A DNA stretch of 64,000 bases, from assembly GCF_038246755.1 (NCBI RefSeq), contig NZ_CP134706.1, forward strand, positions 6,885,501 to 6,949,500, given 5' to 3'. A model generated the notes under the pieces. The model was given only the letters and a program-made list of their open reading frames with translations, did no database searches and was not told the DNA's origin. Position 1 is the stretch's first letter. Each line of letters opens with the position of its first letter. Source of the DNA: Micromonospora sp. FIMYZ51. Its GTDB lineage: Bacteria; Actinomycetota; Actinomycetes; Mycobacteriales; Micromonosporaceae. The position numbers were made by a program, and so were the translations under genes. This document shows, one piece after another, positions 56,754 to 64,000 of the stretch.

Positions 56754-57740
56754 ATGCTCACCCGCATGAAGGTTGAGCAGCGTTTCGGGCCCGGTCATCG
56801 CATTCTGGTCACCGGCGGGGCCGGTTTCGTCCCGTCGCATCTGGTGGACGCGCTGATCGCCCGCGGCTGCACGGTGGTCGCGCTCGACAACTTCGTCACC
56901 GGGTCGCGGGAGAACATCGCGCACCTGCTCGACAAGGCGAGTTTCACCCTGGTCGAGGCGGACATCTCCGACGGGCTACCCGAGCACCCGGCGCTCGCCG
57001 AGCGGTTCGACGCGATCCTGCACATGGCCTCCCCGGCCAGCCCGACGGACTTCGAGAAGCTGCCGGTGGAGATCCTGCGGGTCGGCTCGGTGGCCACCCT
57101 GCACCTGCTGGAGCGCGCGGCTGCCGACGGCGCCCGGTTCCTGCTGGCCTCCACCTCGGAGGCGTACGGCGACCCGAAGGAGCACCCGCAGCGGGAGACC
57201 TACTGGGGCAACGTCAACCCGATCGGCATCCGCAGCGTCTACGACGAGGCGAAGCGCTTCTCCGAGGCGGCCACGATGGCGTACCGCCGCAGCCGGGGCG
57301 TGGACACGGCGATCGTGCGGATCTTCAACACGTACGGGCCGAGGATGCGGCCGGACGACGGTCGGGCCATCCCGACCTTCATCTCCCAGGCGCTGCGCGG
57401 CGAGCCGATCACCGTGCACGGCACCGGCAACCAGACCCGTTCGATCTGCTACGTGGCGGATCTGGTCCGGGGCATCCTGCTGCTGCTGGACTCCACCGAG
57501 AGCGGGCCGGTGAACTGCGGCACCGAGCACGAGATGAGCATGCGGGAACTGGCGGAGACGATCGTGTCACTCTCCGAGAGCAAGTCGGAGGTGACATACG
57601 TCACCCGCGCCGCGGACGATCCGGAGATGCGCCGGCCCGACCTCACCCTGGCCCGTGAGTTGCTCGGATACGAGCCCACGGTGGCACCGGAAGAGGGTCT
57701 GCGGCGCACGATCGAGGACTTCCGCGAGCGGCTGGCGTAG
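56754..57740 (+). CDS. NAD-dependent epimerase/decarboxylase (UDP-glucuronate decarboxylase-like)
   Basis: The 328-residue protein is an extended SDR enzyme. The NAD motif VTGGAGFVPSHLVD lacks the usual first-Phe form but keeps GxxGxxxS; ILHMASPASPTDFEKLPVEIL and STSEAYGDPKEHPQRETYWGNVNPIGIRSVYDEAKR carry the UXS-type features, with catalytic Tyr and Lys in YDEAK. Enzymes of this type oxidise and decarboxylate UDP-glucuronate to UDP-xylose, or epimerise UDP sugars. The ATG at 56754 follows the repeat; ATG 56766 is possible. It may supply a sugar nucleotide to the LCP-dependent glycan built by the next genes. Confidence 0.85.
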   Translation: MLTRMKVEQRFGPGHRILVTGGAGFVPSHLVDALIARGCTVVALDNFVTGSRENIAHLLDKASFTLVEADISDGLPEHPALAERFDAILHMASPASPTDFEKLPVEILRVGSVATLHLLERAAADGARFLLASTSEAYGDPKEHPQRETYWGNVNPIGIRSVYDEAKRFSEAATMAYRRSRGVDTAIVRIFNTYGPRMRPDDGRAIPTFISQALRGEPITVHGTGNQTRSICYVADLVRGILLLLDSTESGPVNCGTEHEMSMRELAETIVSLSESKSEVTYVTRAADDPEMRRPDLTLARELLGYEPTVAPEEGLRRTIEDFRERLA

Positions 57741-57807
57741 TCGAGCCGGCACGACGCGGGATCTCGCCTGACGGCGACACTGGCTACTGCTGCGTACCCT
57801 GAGTTAC

Positions 57808-59025
57808 ATGTCAGCCACCATCCCCGCTGGGCAGCCGTTCTTCCACCTGCGTCGCGGCGCGGGCCGCGCGGCGGTGCCGGGTCCGGGCGGGCGCTCCGCC
57901 GGACCGGCCGAGACCCGCTGGTATCCGTCGCACGACGAGCCGGCCATGGCCGGTGGGCCGGGCGGGCCGCGCGGACCGGTGGGGCCGGACGGGCCCGGCG
58001 GCGTACCCGCACCGCGCGGCCGGCGACCCCGCTGGCGTCGGATCGTCCTGGTGGCCGGGGTCGTGGTGCTGGTGTTGGCGCTTGTCGCCGGGGCCGGCGC
58101 CTGGTTCTACGCGCGCAGCCTGGACAAGAACCTGGCCCGGACCGACCCGTTCTCGGAGATCACCGGCGGTCGGCCGGCCAAGGCGGTGAACGGTGCGCTG
58201 AACATCCTGATGGTGGGCACCGACTCGCGGGATCCGGACGCCCCGATGGACAAGGCCGGCGAGTGGCGGGCCGACACGATCATCGTCATGCACATCCCCG
58301 CCGACCACCAGGAGGCGTACCTCGTCTCCATCCCGCGCGACCTGTACGTGCCGATTCCGGAGAGCGCTGGCGCCGACTGCGACACCGGCCAGCGCCGCAA
58401 GATCAATGCGGCGTTCGCGTTCGGCGGGCTGCCCCTGGCGGTACGCACCGTCGAGTGCTTCACCGACGTGCACATCGATCATGTGATGGCGATCGACTTC
58501 GGCGGCTTCAAGCAGGTCACCGACGCGCTCGGCGGGGTGGAGCTGAAGGTGGAGCGGACCATCACCTCGATCCACAAGCCGTACCGGAAGTTCACCAAGG
58601 GCACCAACCAGATGAACGGTGCCGAGGCGCTGGACTGGATCCGGCAGCGCAAGCAGTTCCCCGACGGCGACTTCGCCCGGATGCGCCACCAACAGGAGTT
58701 CCTGCGTGCGCTGATGGACAAGGCGGCGAGCACGGGCACGCTCACCAACCCGAAGAAGCTCAACGACTTCCTTCGCTCGGTGACCGACGCGGTCACCGTC
58801 GACCACGGCTTCTCGCTTACCGACATGGCGGTGCAGTTCCGCAACCTGCGCGGCGAGAACCTGACCTTCGTGACCAGCCCGCACCAGGGCAGCCAGACGA
58901 TCAACGGGGAGTCGGTGGTGGTCTCCGACCGGGAGAAGGCCCTGGCCATGTACCGCGCGATGTCCGCCGACACGATGGCCGACTGGGTACAGGCGAACAA
59001 GAAGCCGGCGAACGACAACGGTTGA
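57808..59025 (+). CDS. LytR-CpsA-Psr (LCP) family glycan ligase, paralogue 1
   Basis: The 405-residue protein has a short cytoplasmic part with a proline-rich stretch, one membrane helix (IVLVAGVVVLVLALVAGAGAWFYA) and an extracytoplasmic LCP domain. Conserved residues are visible: NILMVGTDSRD, RADTIIVMHI, SIPRDLYVPIP, KINAAFAFGG, and GAEALDWIRQRKQFPDGDFARMRHQQ. LCP enzymes join undecaprenyl-diphosphate-linked glycans (teichoic acid, arabinogalactan or capsule) to peptidoglycan. Three paralogues follow one another on the same strand, so the group serves the same pathway with different substrates or times. Confidence 0.94.
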   Translation: MSATIPAGQPFFHLRRGAGRAAVPGPGGRSAGPAETRWYPSHDEPAMAGGPGGPRGPVGPDGPGGVPAPRGRRPRWRRIVLVAGVVVLVLALVAGAGAWFYARSLDKNLARTDPFSEITGGRPAKAVNGALNILMVGTDSRDPDAPMDKAGEWRADTIIVMHIPADHQEAYLVSIPRDLYVPIPESAGADCDTGQRRKINAAFAFGGLPLAVRTVECFTDVHIDHVMAIDFGGFKQVTDALGGVELKVERTITSIHKPYRKFTKGTNQMNGAEALDWIRQRKQFPDGDFARMRHQQEFLRALMDKAASTGTLTNPKKLNDFLRSVTDAVTVDHGFSLTDMAVQFRNLRGENLTFVTSPHQGSQTINGESVVVSDREKALAMYRAMSADTMADWVQANKKPANDNG

Positions 59026-59199
59026 CCCGCCGGTTCCGGCGAACCAACCTCCGACCATCCAATTCGATCTGTCCGTTCGGGCATTTCAGCAGGATGACGC
59101 GGCGGGAAACGCTGGCTGGCCGTCACCCGAACTCGCCACGGGAGAACGACGTACGTAAAGTGTGTCCGCCCCCTTCGGAGAACACGAGCTGGAGCACGC

Positions 59200-60378
59200 A
59201 TGCCGGTTCACAGCCCCGCCCTGCTCGATCCGCCTCGTGCATCCGCCACGCCATCGCCCGGCCAGAAGAAGAAGTCCGGCAAGAGTGGGAAGCGGCGTAA
59301 GGATCCACTCTGGGCCCGGCTCACCGTGGTGCTCGGCGCCGTGCTGATGATGACCAGCGGGGTGGCCATCGTCGGCAGCAAGGCGGTGATCAGCCAGGCG
59401 ACCGGCAACATCTCTCAGCGCAACCTGCTCGACGAGGCGGGCAAGTCGCAGGCGGAGGGCGGCGGCGACCTGGATGGCCCGATCGACATGCTGCTGCTCG
59501 GGGTGGACGCCCGGGAGCGGTGGGACGCCGACGACGTCCGGGCGGACAGCATCATCGTGCTGCACATCCCGGCCACCCACGACCAGGCCTACCTGATCTC
59601 GATCCCGCGGGACACCGAGGCGCGGATCCCGGCCTTCGAGAAGACCGGCTATCCGGGCGGGGTCGGCAAGATCAATAGCGCCTTCCAGGCGGGTGCCCGC
59701 AACGGCGGCGGCTGGGAGGGCGGCGCCCAGTTGATGGCGAAGACCATCAAGGGCATGACCGGCGTCAGCTTCGACGGCGCGGCGATCATCAACTTCGGCG
59801 GCTTCAAGGGCGTCATCGACGCGCTCGGCTCGGTACGCATCTGCGTCAAGCAGGAGGTCGAGTCGATCCACATGTCGTACGTCGACGGCAAGCCGATGTG
59901 GAACGCGGACGCCAAGAAGACCGGCAAGCCGAGGACTCCGGTGGTGCACAAGAAGGGCTGCCGGGAGATGAAGGGCTGGGCGGCGCTTGACTACTCCCGC
60001 CAGCGCTACGGCCTCAAGGGTGGCGACTACGACCGGCAGGCCAACCAGCAGCAGCTGATCAAGGCGATGGCCAAGAAGGCCACCAAGAACGGCACGCTTA
60101 CCAACCCGGTCAAGCTGAACGAAATGATCAAGGCGGCCGGCAAGGCGTTCATCCTGGACACCGGTGGCGTACCGGTGGAGGACTTCGTCTTCACCATGCG
60201 CGGGGTCACCGGCAACGAGCTGATCATGTTGAAGACCAACGGCGGCACGTACCAGACCCAGGGCAACGGCAACGAGGCGCTCGACGAGCAGACCCTGGAC
60301 ATGTTCCGCGCCCTCCGGCAGGACAAGCTGGCCGAGTTCGTCTTCTACAACCCCCAGGTGATCTCCTCCCGGGACTGA
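59200..60378 (+). CDS. LytR-CpsA-Psr (LCP) family glycan ligase, paralogue 2
   Basis: The 392-residue protein has a lysine-rich cytoplasmic tail (KKKSGKSGKRRK), one membrane helix and the LCP domain with DMLLLGVDARERWDADD, RADSIIVLHIPATHDQAYLISIPRD and KINSAFQAGAR. The catalytic block is GWAALDYSRQRYGLKGGDYDRQANQQQL. Its second half contains KRTGKPRTPVV-type charged inserts before the CREMKGW strand. The ATG at 59200 has CTGGAG ahead. It lies 174 bp after paralogue 1 and is probably independently transcribed. Confidence 0.94.
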   Translation: MPVHSPALLDPPRASATPSPGQKKKSGKSGKRRKDPLWARLTVVLGAVLMMTSGVAIVGSKAVISQATGNISQRNLLDEAGKSQAEGGGDLDGPIDMLLLGVDARERWDADDVRADSIIVLHIPATHDQAYLISIPRDTEARIPAFEKTGYPGGVGKINSAFQAGARNGGGWEGGAQLMAKTIKGMTGVSFDGAAIINFGGFKGVIDALGSVRICVKQEVESIHMSYVDGKPMWNADAKKTGKPRTPVVHKKGCREMKGWAALDYSRQRYGLKGGDYDRQANQQQLIKAMAKKATKNGTLTNPVKLNEMIKAAGKAFILDTGGVPVEDFVFTMRGVTGNELIMLKTNGGTYQTQGNGNEALDEQTLDMFRALRQDKLAEFVFYNPQVISSRD

Positions 60379-60459
60379 GCCCGCCGGAGCGACCTGACGA
60401 TACCCACGAACCTCCATCACTGCGGGTAGTCCTTTCGTAGCCTGACATGAGCGGGATTC

Positions 60460-61521
60460 ATGTCAGGACCACGGGGGGACGTCACGGCCAGGACGGCGCA
60501 GCACGGCACAGGGCGGACACCGGGCAATGGCCCGCGTCGCCCCCGCTGGCCCCGCCTACTGCTCGGTGCGGGGTTGGCCGTGGTGCTGCTGGCCACCCTC
60601 GCCGTGGTCGGCCTGCGGGTACTCGCCGACCGGTACGAGCGCACGATCACCCACGAGGAACTGCTTGACGAGTCCGCCCGCGCCGACCGCACCGACCTGG
60701 ACGGCCCGCTCAACTACCTGCTCGTGGGCTCGGACCGCCGGCCGGGCGACGCCGGGCCGCAGCAACGCACCGACACCATCCTGATCGTGCACGTCCCGAC
60801 CGGGATGCGCACCGGTTACCTGATCTCCGTGCCGCGCGACCTGCTGGTCACCATCCCGCCCGGTGCCGGCTACCCGGGCGGGGAAGACAAGATCAATACG
60901 GCGTACGAGTACGGCGGGAGCGGCCAGGCCGGGGCGCAACTGCTCTCGGCCACCCTGGCCCGGCTCACCGGGATCCGCTTCGACGGTGCCGCCCTGGTCG
61001 ACTTCGCCGGCCTGCGCAGCGTGATCGACCTGCTCGGCGGGGTCAGGATGTGCGTACGCACCGAGGTGCACTCGATCCACACCGACCGGGTGTTCCACCC
61101 CGGCTGTCAGCAGATGGACGGCGCACAGGCGCTGGACTACGTACGCCAACGCTACGACCTGCCCGGCGGTGACTACGACCGGCAGACCCACCAGCAGCAG
61201 CTGCTGGGCGCCATGCTGGCCCGGGCGGGCGAGACCCGGCTGCGTACCGATCCCGTCCAACTGCACCGGCTCATCCAGGCGGTCGGCCACTCCCTGACCA
61301 TGGACACCAACGGGGTGCCGGTGGAGGATCTGCTGTTCGCCCTGCACGGCCTCTCCGCCGAGACGCTGCACGGCGTACAGGTGCCGTCGTACCCGCAGAC
61401 CATCGGTCAGGTGTCGTACGTCGTACTCGACGGCGGCGGTCAGGGGCTGTTCGAGGCGGTTCGGGGCACCCGGATGCCCGAGTGGGCCGGTGCCCATCCA
61501 CGCTGGGTCACCCGCCTCTGA
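60460..61521 (+). CDS. LytR-CpsA-Psr (LCP) family glycan ligase, paralogue 3
   Basis: The 353-residue protein is the shortest of the three. It has one membrane helix (LLLGAGLAVVLLATLAVVGLRVL), then the LCP domain: NYLLVGSDRRPGD, RTDTILIVHVPTGMRTGYLISVPRDLL, KINTAYEYGGSG and GAQALDYVRQRYDLPGGDYDRQTHQQQLLG. The C-terminal part differs from paralogues 1 and 2 most. The three copies look like old duplications. The order (57.8-61.5 kb) suggests a local cell-wall assembly set. Confidence 0.94.
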   Translation: MSGPRGDVTARTAQHGTGRTPGNGPRRPRWPRLLLGAGLAVVLLATLAVVGLRVLADRYERTITHEELLDESARADRTDLDGPLNYLLVGSDRRPGDAGPQQRTDTILIVHVPTGMRTGYLISVPRDLLVTIPPGAGYPGGEDKINTAYEYGGSGQAGAQLLSATLARLTGIRFDGAALVDFAGLRSVIDLLGGVRMCVRTEVHSIHTDRVFHPGCQQMDGAQALDYVRQRYDLPGGDYDRQTHQQQLLGAMLARAGETRLRTDPVQLHRLIQAVGHSLTMDTNGVPVEDLLFALHGLSAETLHGVQVPSYPQTIGQVSYVVLDGGGQGLFEAVRGTRMPEWAGAHPRWVTRL

Positions 61522-61552
61522 CCGCCGGCCGATACCGTTAGGCTTGGTACCC

Positions 61553-61888
61553 GTGTTCGGACCTCAGATTCCCACCGTTACCGTGCCCGAGATCGGCGAC
61601 GACACGTACCTGCTCGACGTCCGGGAGGACGACGAGTGGGCCGCCGGTCACGCCCCGAGCGCCCACCACCTGCCGATGATGGAGCTGCCGGCCCGGCTCG
61701 CCGAGGTGCCGACCGACCGCGACGTCGCCGTCATCTGCCGCTCCGGCGGACGATCGGCACAGGTGGTCGCGTACCTGATGCGCAACGGGTGGGAGCAGGT
61801 ACGCAACGTCGAGGGCGGAATGGGCGAGTGGGCAGCCGCCGGGCGGCCGGTGATCGGCGCGGACGGGCAGCCGGGCCAGGTCCGGTAG
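61553..61888 (+). CDS. Rhodanese-like domain protein (sulfurtransferase)
   Basis: The 111-residue protein is a single rhodanese domain: DTYLLDVREDDEWAAGHAPSAHHLPM, then the active-site loop VICRSGGRSAQVV with catalytic Cys (~residue 61) and the GGMGEWAAAGRPV C-terminal turn. It moves sulfur or acts as a phosphatase-like binder. The GTG at 61553 is near the stop of the LCP gene; the longer frame upstream would extend into LCP coding. It lies seven bases before the glycerophosphodiesterase start, an operon. Confidence 0.9.
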   Translation: MFGPQIPTVTVPEIGDDTYLLDVREDDEWAAGHAPSAHHLPMMELPARLAEVPTDRDVAVICRSGGRSAQVVAYLMRNGWEQVRNVEGGMGEWAAAGRPVIGADGQPGQVR

Positions 61889-61894
61889 GCGCAG

Positions 61895-62686
61895 ATGGGT
61901 GCACCCCTCGTCTTCGCGCACCGTGGCGCGTCGTACGACCTACCGGAGCACACCCTCGCCGCCTACCTGCGCGCCCTCGACGAGGGGGCGGACGGGCTGG
62001 AGTGCGACGTCCGGCTGACCCGCGACGGGCACCTGGTCTGCGTACACGACCGCCGGTTGGACCGGACCAGCAACGGCCGGGGGCTGGTCAGCGCGCGTAC
62101 CCTCGCCGAGCTGGAACAGCTCGATTTCGGCTCCTGGCACCCCGGCTGCGTGCCGCCCGACGGTGACGAGGTGCTCGACGACTCGCACACCCGGCTGCTC
62201 ACCCTCGAACGGCTGCTGGAGGCGGTCCTCGCCGCCGGCCGGCCGGTCCGGCTGTTGATCGAGACCAAACACCCCTCCCGCTACCGCGGCAACGTCGAGC
62301 GCCGGCTGGTCGCGCTGCTGCGCCGGTACGGCCTCGCCGAGCCGCGCCCCGACGATCCGGTACGAGTCTCGGTGATGTCCTTCTCCCCGCTGGCCGTACG
62401 CCGGATCCGGGCCCTGGCTCCCGCGCTGCCCACGGTGCTGCTGCTGGAGCTGCTGCCCCGCTGGCCGCACCTGGGTCGGCTGCCCTTCGGTGCCGGCATC
62501 GCCGGTCCGGGCATCGGGCTGGTCCGGGCCCGCCCCACGCTGGTGCCGGCGCTGCGGGCGGCCGGTCACCAGGTCTACGTCTGGACCGTGAACGAGCCGG
62601 CCGATCTCGATCTGGTGCTGACCGCCGGGGTGGACGGCGTGATCACCGACCGTCCGGCGCAGATGCTCGCCCGGTTACCTCGGTGA
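61895..62686 (+). CDS. Glycerophosphodiester phosphodiesterase
   Basis: The 263-residue protein is a GDPD TIM barrel. AHRGASYDLPEHTLAAY carries the catalytic His-Arg-Gly and Glu; DGLECDVRLTRDGHLVCVHDRRLDRTSNG carries the E-C-D metal pair and second histidine; VWTVNEPADLD and DGVITDRPAQM close the barrel. It splits glycerophosphodiesters to glycerol-3-phosphate and alcohols, recycling lipid heads. No signal peptide, so cytoplasmic. The start lies seven bases past the rhodanese stop. Confidence 0.93.
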   Translation: MGAPLVFAHRGASYDLPEHTLAAYLRALDEGADGLECDVRLTRDGHLVCVHDRRLDRTSNGRGLVSARTLAELEQLDFGSWHPGCVPPDGDEVLDDSHTRLLTLERLLEAVLAAGRPVRLLIETKHPSRYRGNVERRLVALLRRYGLAEPRPDDPVRVSVMSFSPLAVRRIRALAPALPTVLLLELLPRWPHLGRLPFGAGIAGPGIGLVRARPTLVPALRAAGHQVYVWTVNEPADLDLVLTAGVDGVITDRPAQMLARLPR

Positions 62687-62735
62687 GCCACTCGGGGGTG
62701 CCCAACCACGCGAGCGGCGGTGCACACTCGGGGAC

Positions 62736-64000
62736 ATGCCGGACCGCACCGACTACCCCGCGCTCATCGCCGGACACACCGTCATCATCGAGATGATCAA
62801 CTCAGGCGACGCGGGCCTGCCGGTCCTGAACCAGTTACTCCAGGTGGCCCAGCCGGCGGTCGGTGCCGCAGGCATGGCGTTCGTCGAGTTCGCGCCCAGC
62901 GGCGGCCGGGTGATCGCCGCCACCGGCGCCGCCGAGTGGACCATGGGCCGGCCGTTGCCGGCCACCGACCCGGTCACCATCTGCCTGCTCACCGGCCCCC
63001 GCGTGCAGTGCGTACGGACCGACCGGTTCGACAACCAGCTCGCCGTCGAGCTGGCCGAACGTGGTCTGCACCGGATGGTGGTCTGCCGTGCGGAGATCGC
63101 CGGGCACACCGTCGGCAGCCTGCACGCCCTCTATCCGGCCGGGGCCGACGAGCCCAGCGCCGAGCAGCACGGGGTGGTCGGCTACCTCAGCTCGTGCATC
63201 GCCCACATGTACGGCGATCAGAGCGGCCTGCCGGTGCACGGCGACGGTCCGGTGGTGGCGGCGCTCGCCGACGGGCTGGCCGTCGTCGACCGGGACGCCT
63301 ACGTCCGGCTCTGGAATCCGGCCGCCGCCCAGGTGACCGGTCGGTCCTCCGCCGACGCCCTCAACCAGCCGCTGCCGTTCCCGCTGCCGCCGTCCGGGCA
63401 GGTCCTCGACCATCAGCTACCGGACGGGCGCTGGCTGCGGATCACCTCCGGCGAGCTGCCCGGCCCGGGCACCCTGCGGGTGGTCACCTTCCGGGACATC
63501 AGCGACCAGCAACGCCACGACGACGAGCGGGACCTCTTCGTGGCGGTCACCAGCCACGAGCTCCGGACCCCGGTGACGGTCATCAAGGGGTACGCGGACA
63601 CTCTCACCGACCATTGGGAGTCGCTGAGCGAGACCGACCGGCGGCAGGCGGCCCGGGTGATCGGGCAGCGCGCGAACGAGCTGGCCCGGCTGCTCGACCG
63701 GCTGCTCTCCTCCGCCGCCGAGGCATGGCCTGGTGACGGGCCGCCGGCACCGTTCGACCTCGCCGAGACGCTCCGGATCGCGGTCGCCGACCTGCCTGCG
63801 GACCTGCGCCGCCGGGCCACCCTTCAGCTACCGCGTGACCTGCCCCGCGCGGTGGGGCACCGGCAGAACCTGGGCACCGTGCTCACCGAGCTGGTCACCA
63901 ACGCCGCCAAGTACTCACCGCCCGGGTCGACGATCGAGATCAGTGCGGGCGCGGACGCCCGTACCGTCTGCTTCCGGGTCAGCGACCGGGGCATCGGCGT
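62736..64000 (+). CDS. Sensor histidine kinase (GAF-PAS-HisKA-HATPase), 3' truncated
   Basis: The frame starting at the ATG 62736 stays open to the window edge, 421 residues. It begins with a GAF-like domain (~15-180) and a PAS-like domain (~185-255; DGLAVVDRDAYVRLWNPAAAQVTG). The HisKA phospho-acceptor helix is VAVTSHELRTPVTVIKGYADTL (~268-289, His in SHELRTP), and the HATPase domain has NAAKYSPPGSTIEI and SDRGIGV. No membrane helix is seen, so it is probably soluble. The regulator would lie downstream outside the window. The reading is open and not interrupted. Confidence 0.9.
   Translation, partial: MPDRTDYPALIAGHTVIIEMINSGDAGLPVLNQLLQVAQPAVGAAGMAFVEFAPSGGRVIAATGAAEWTMGRPLPATDPVTICLLTGPRVQCVRTDRFDNQLAVELAERGLHRMVVCRAEIAGHTVGSLHALYPAGADEPSAEQHGVVGYLSSCIAHMYGDQSGLPVHGDGPVVAALADGLAVVDRDAYVRLWNPAAAQVTGRSSADALNQPLPFPLPPSGQVLDHQLPDGRWLRITSGELPGPGTLRVVTFRDISDQQRHDDERDLFVAVTSHELRTPVTVIKGYADTLTDHWESLSETDRRQAARVIGQRANELARLLDRLLSSAAEAWPGDGPPAPFDLAETLRIAVADLPADLRRRATLQLPRDLPRAVGHRQNLGTVLTELVTNAAKYSPPGSTIEISAGADARTVCFRVSDRGIG

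Noticed and set aside
62720..63736. + strand frame in the sensor-kinase region
   Set aside because: It is Arg/Gly-rich with no domains and is in a different frame from the clear GAF-PAS-HisKA sequence that starts at 62736 and runs off the window edge.

Overview
The window is very GC-rich actinomycete chromosome. The best guess is Micromonospora or a close relative in the Micromonosporaceae. The grounds are the codon bias, the frequent GTG starts and overlapping GTGA/ATGA gene junctions, an FhuF-type reductase behind an IdeR/DmdR-type iron box, three LytR-CpsA-Psr (LCP) proteins in tandem, and paired intergenic repeats with a GGGCCCC core followed by TTAACGCCT. No phage, insertion sequence, plasmid backbone or CRISPR array is visible. 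One gene (17886-19646) has clearly lower GC, rare codons and two TTA codons and looks acquired. Both window edges cut genes: an AfsR-like regulator on the left and a sensor kinase on the right.

Layout. 1-20 kb: the AfsR-like regulator tail; terC behind a Mn2+ (yybP-ykoY) riboswitch; a hydrolase; a LigB-type dioxygenase; tRNA-Arg(ACG); a secreted sortase-like protein; tRNA-Ser(GCT); an EcsC-like protein with a hexanucleotide repeat; a CPBP protease divergent from a flavohaemoglobin; an XRE/peptide-deformylase fusion divergent from iron-regulated fhuF; a membrane glycosyltransferase divergent from a methyltransferase; PEBP and phosphotransferase genes; the low-GC AlbA_2 (Schlafen-like) gene; and tRNA-Ser(TGA). 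20-34.5 kb: quinone reductase; soxR divergent from a split transketolase; glycosyltransferases; a secreted SGNH hydrolase with a ricin-type lectin domain; thiolase; a PH-domain/rhomboid/cyclophilin group; corA.

34.5-47 kb: aminotransferase; SnoaL-like protein; NUDIX; then a tight three-gene operon of nucleotidyltransferase, sn-glycerol-1-phosphate-dehydrogenase-like enzyme and CDP-alcohol phosphatidyltransferase, facing a GT4 glycosyltransferase; Fpg/Nei glycosylase; an exopolysaccharide sugar-phosphate transferase; and a LytS/LytTR two-component pair. 47-57 kb: a small HTH gene and a Cys-rich gene; a cluster of DnaA boxes; two DUF485-symporter pairs separated by an ABC exporter, a DUF559 protein and a flavin-reductase-like gene that begins inside a near-consensus parS site. 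57-64 kb: UDP-glucuronate-decarboxylase-like enzyme; three LCP ligases; rhodanese; glycerophosphodiesterase; sensor kinase.

Themes. Cell-envelope glycan and lipid assembly recurs throughout. Carboxylate uptake (two symporters) sits beside a LytS/LytTR pair. The most interesting points are the archaeal-type glycerol-1-phosphate operon, the DnaA-box cluster plus parS (with cyclophilin/PH-protein synteny suggesting an origin-proximal segment), the terC riboswitch with a readable translational switch, and repeated tandem duplication of gene 3' ends across the stop codon at several unrelated loci.
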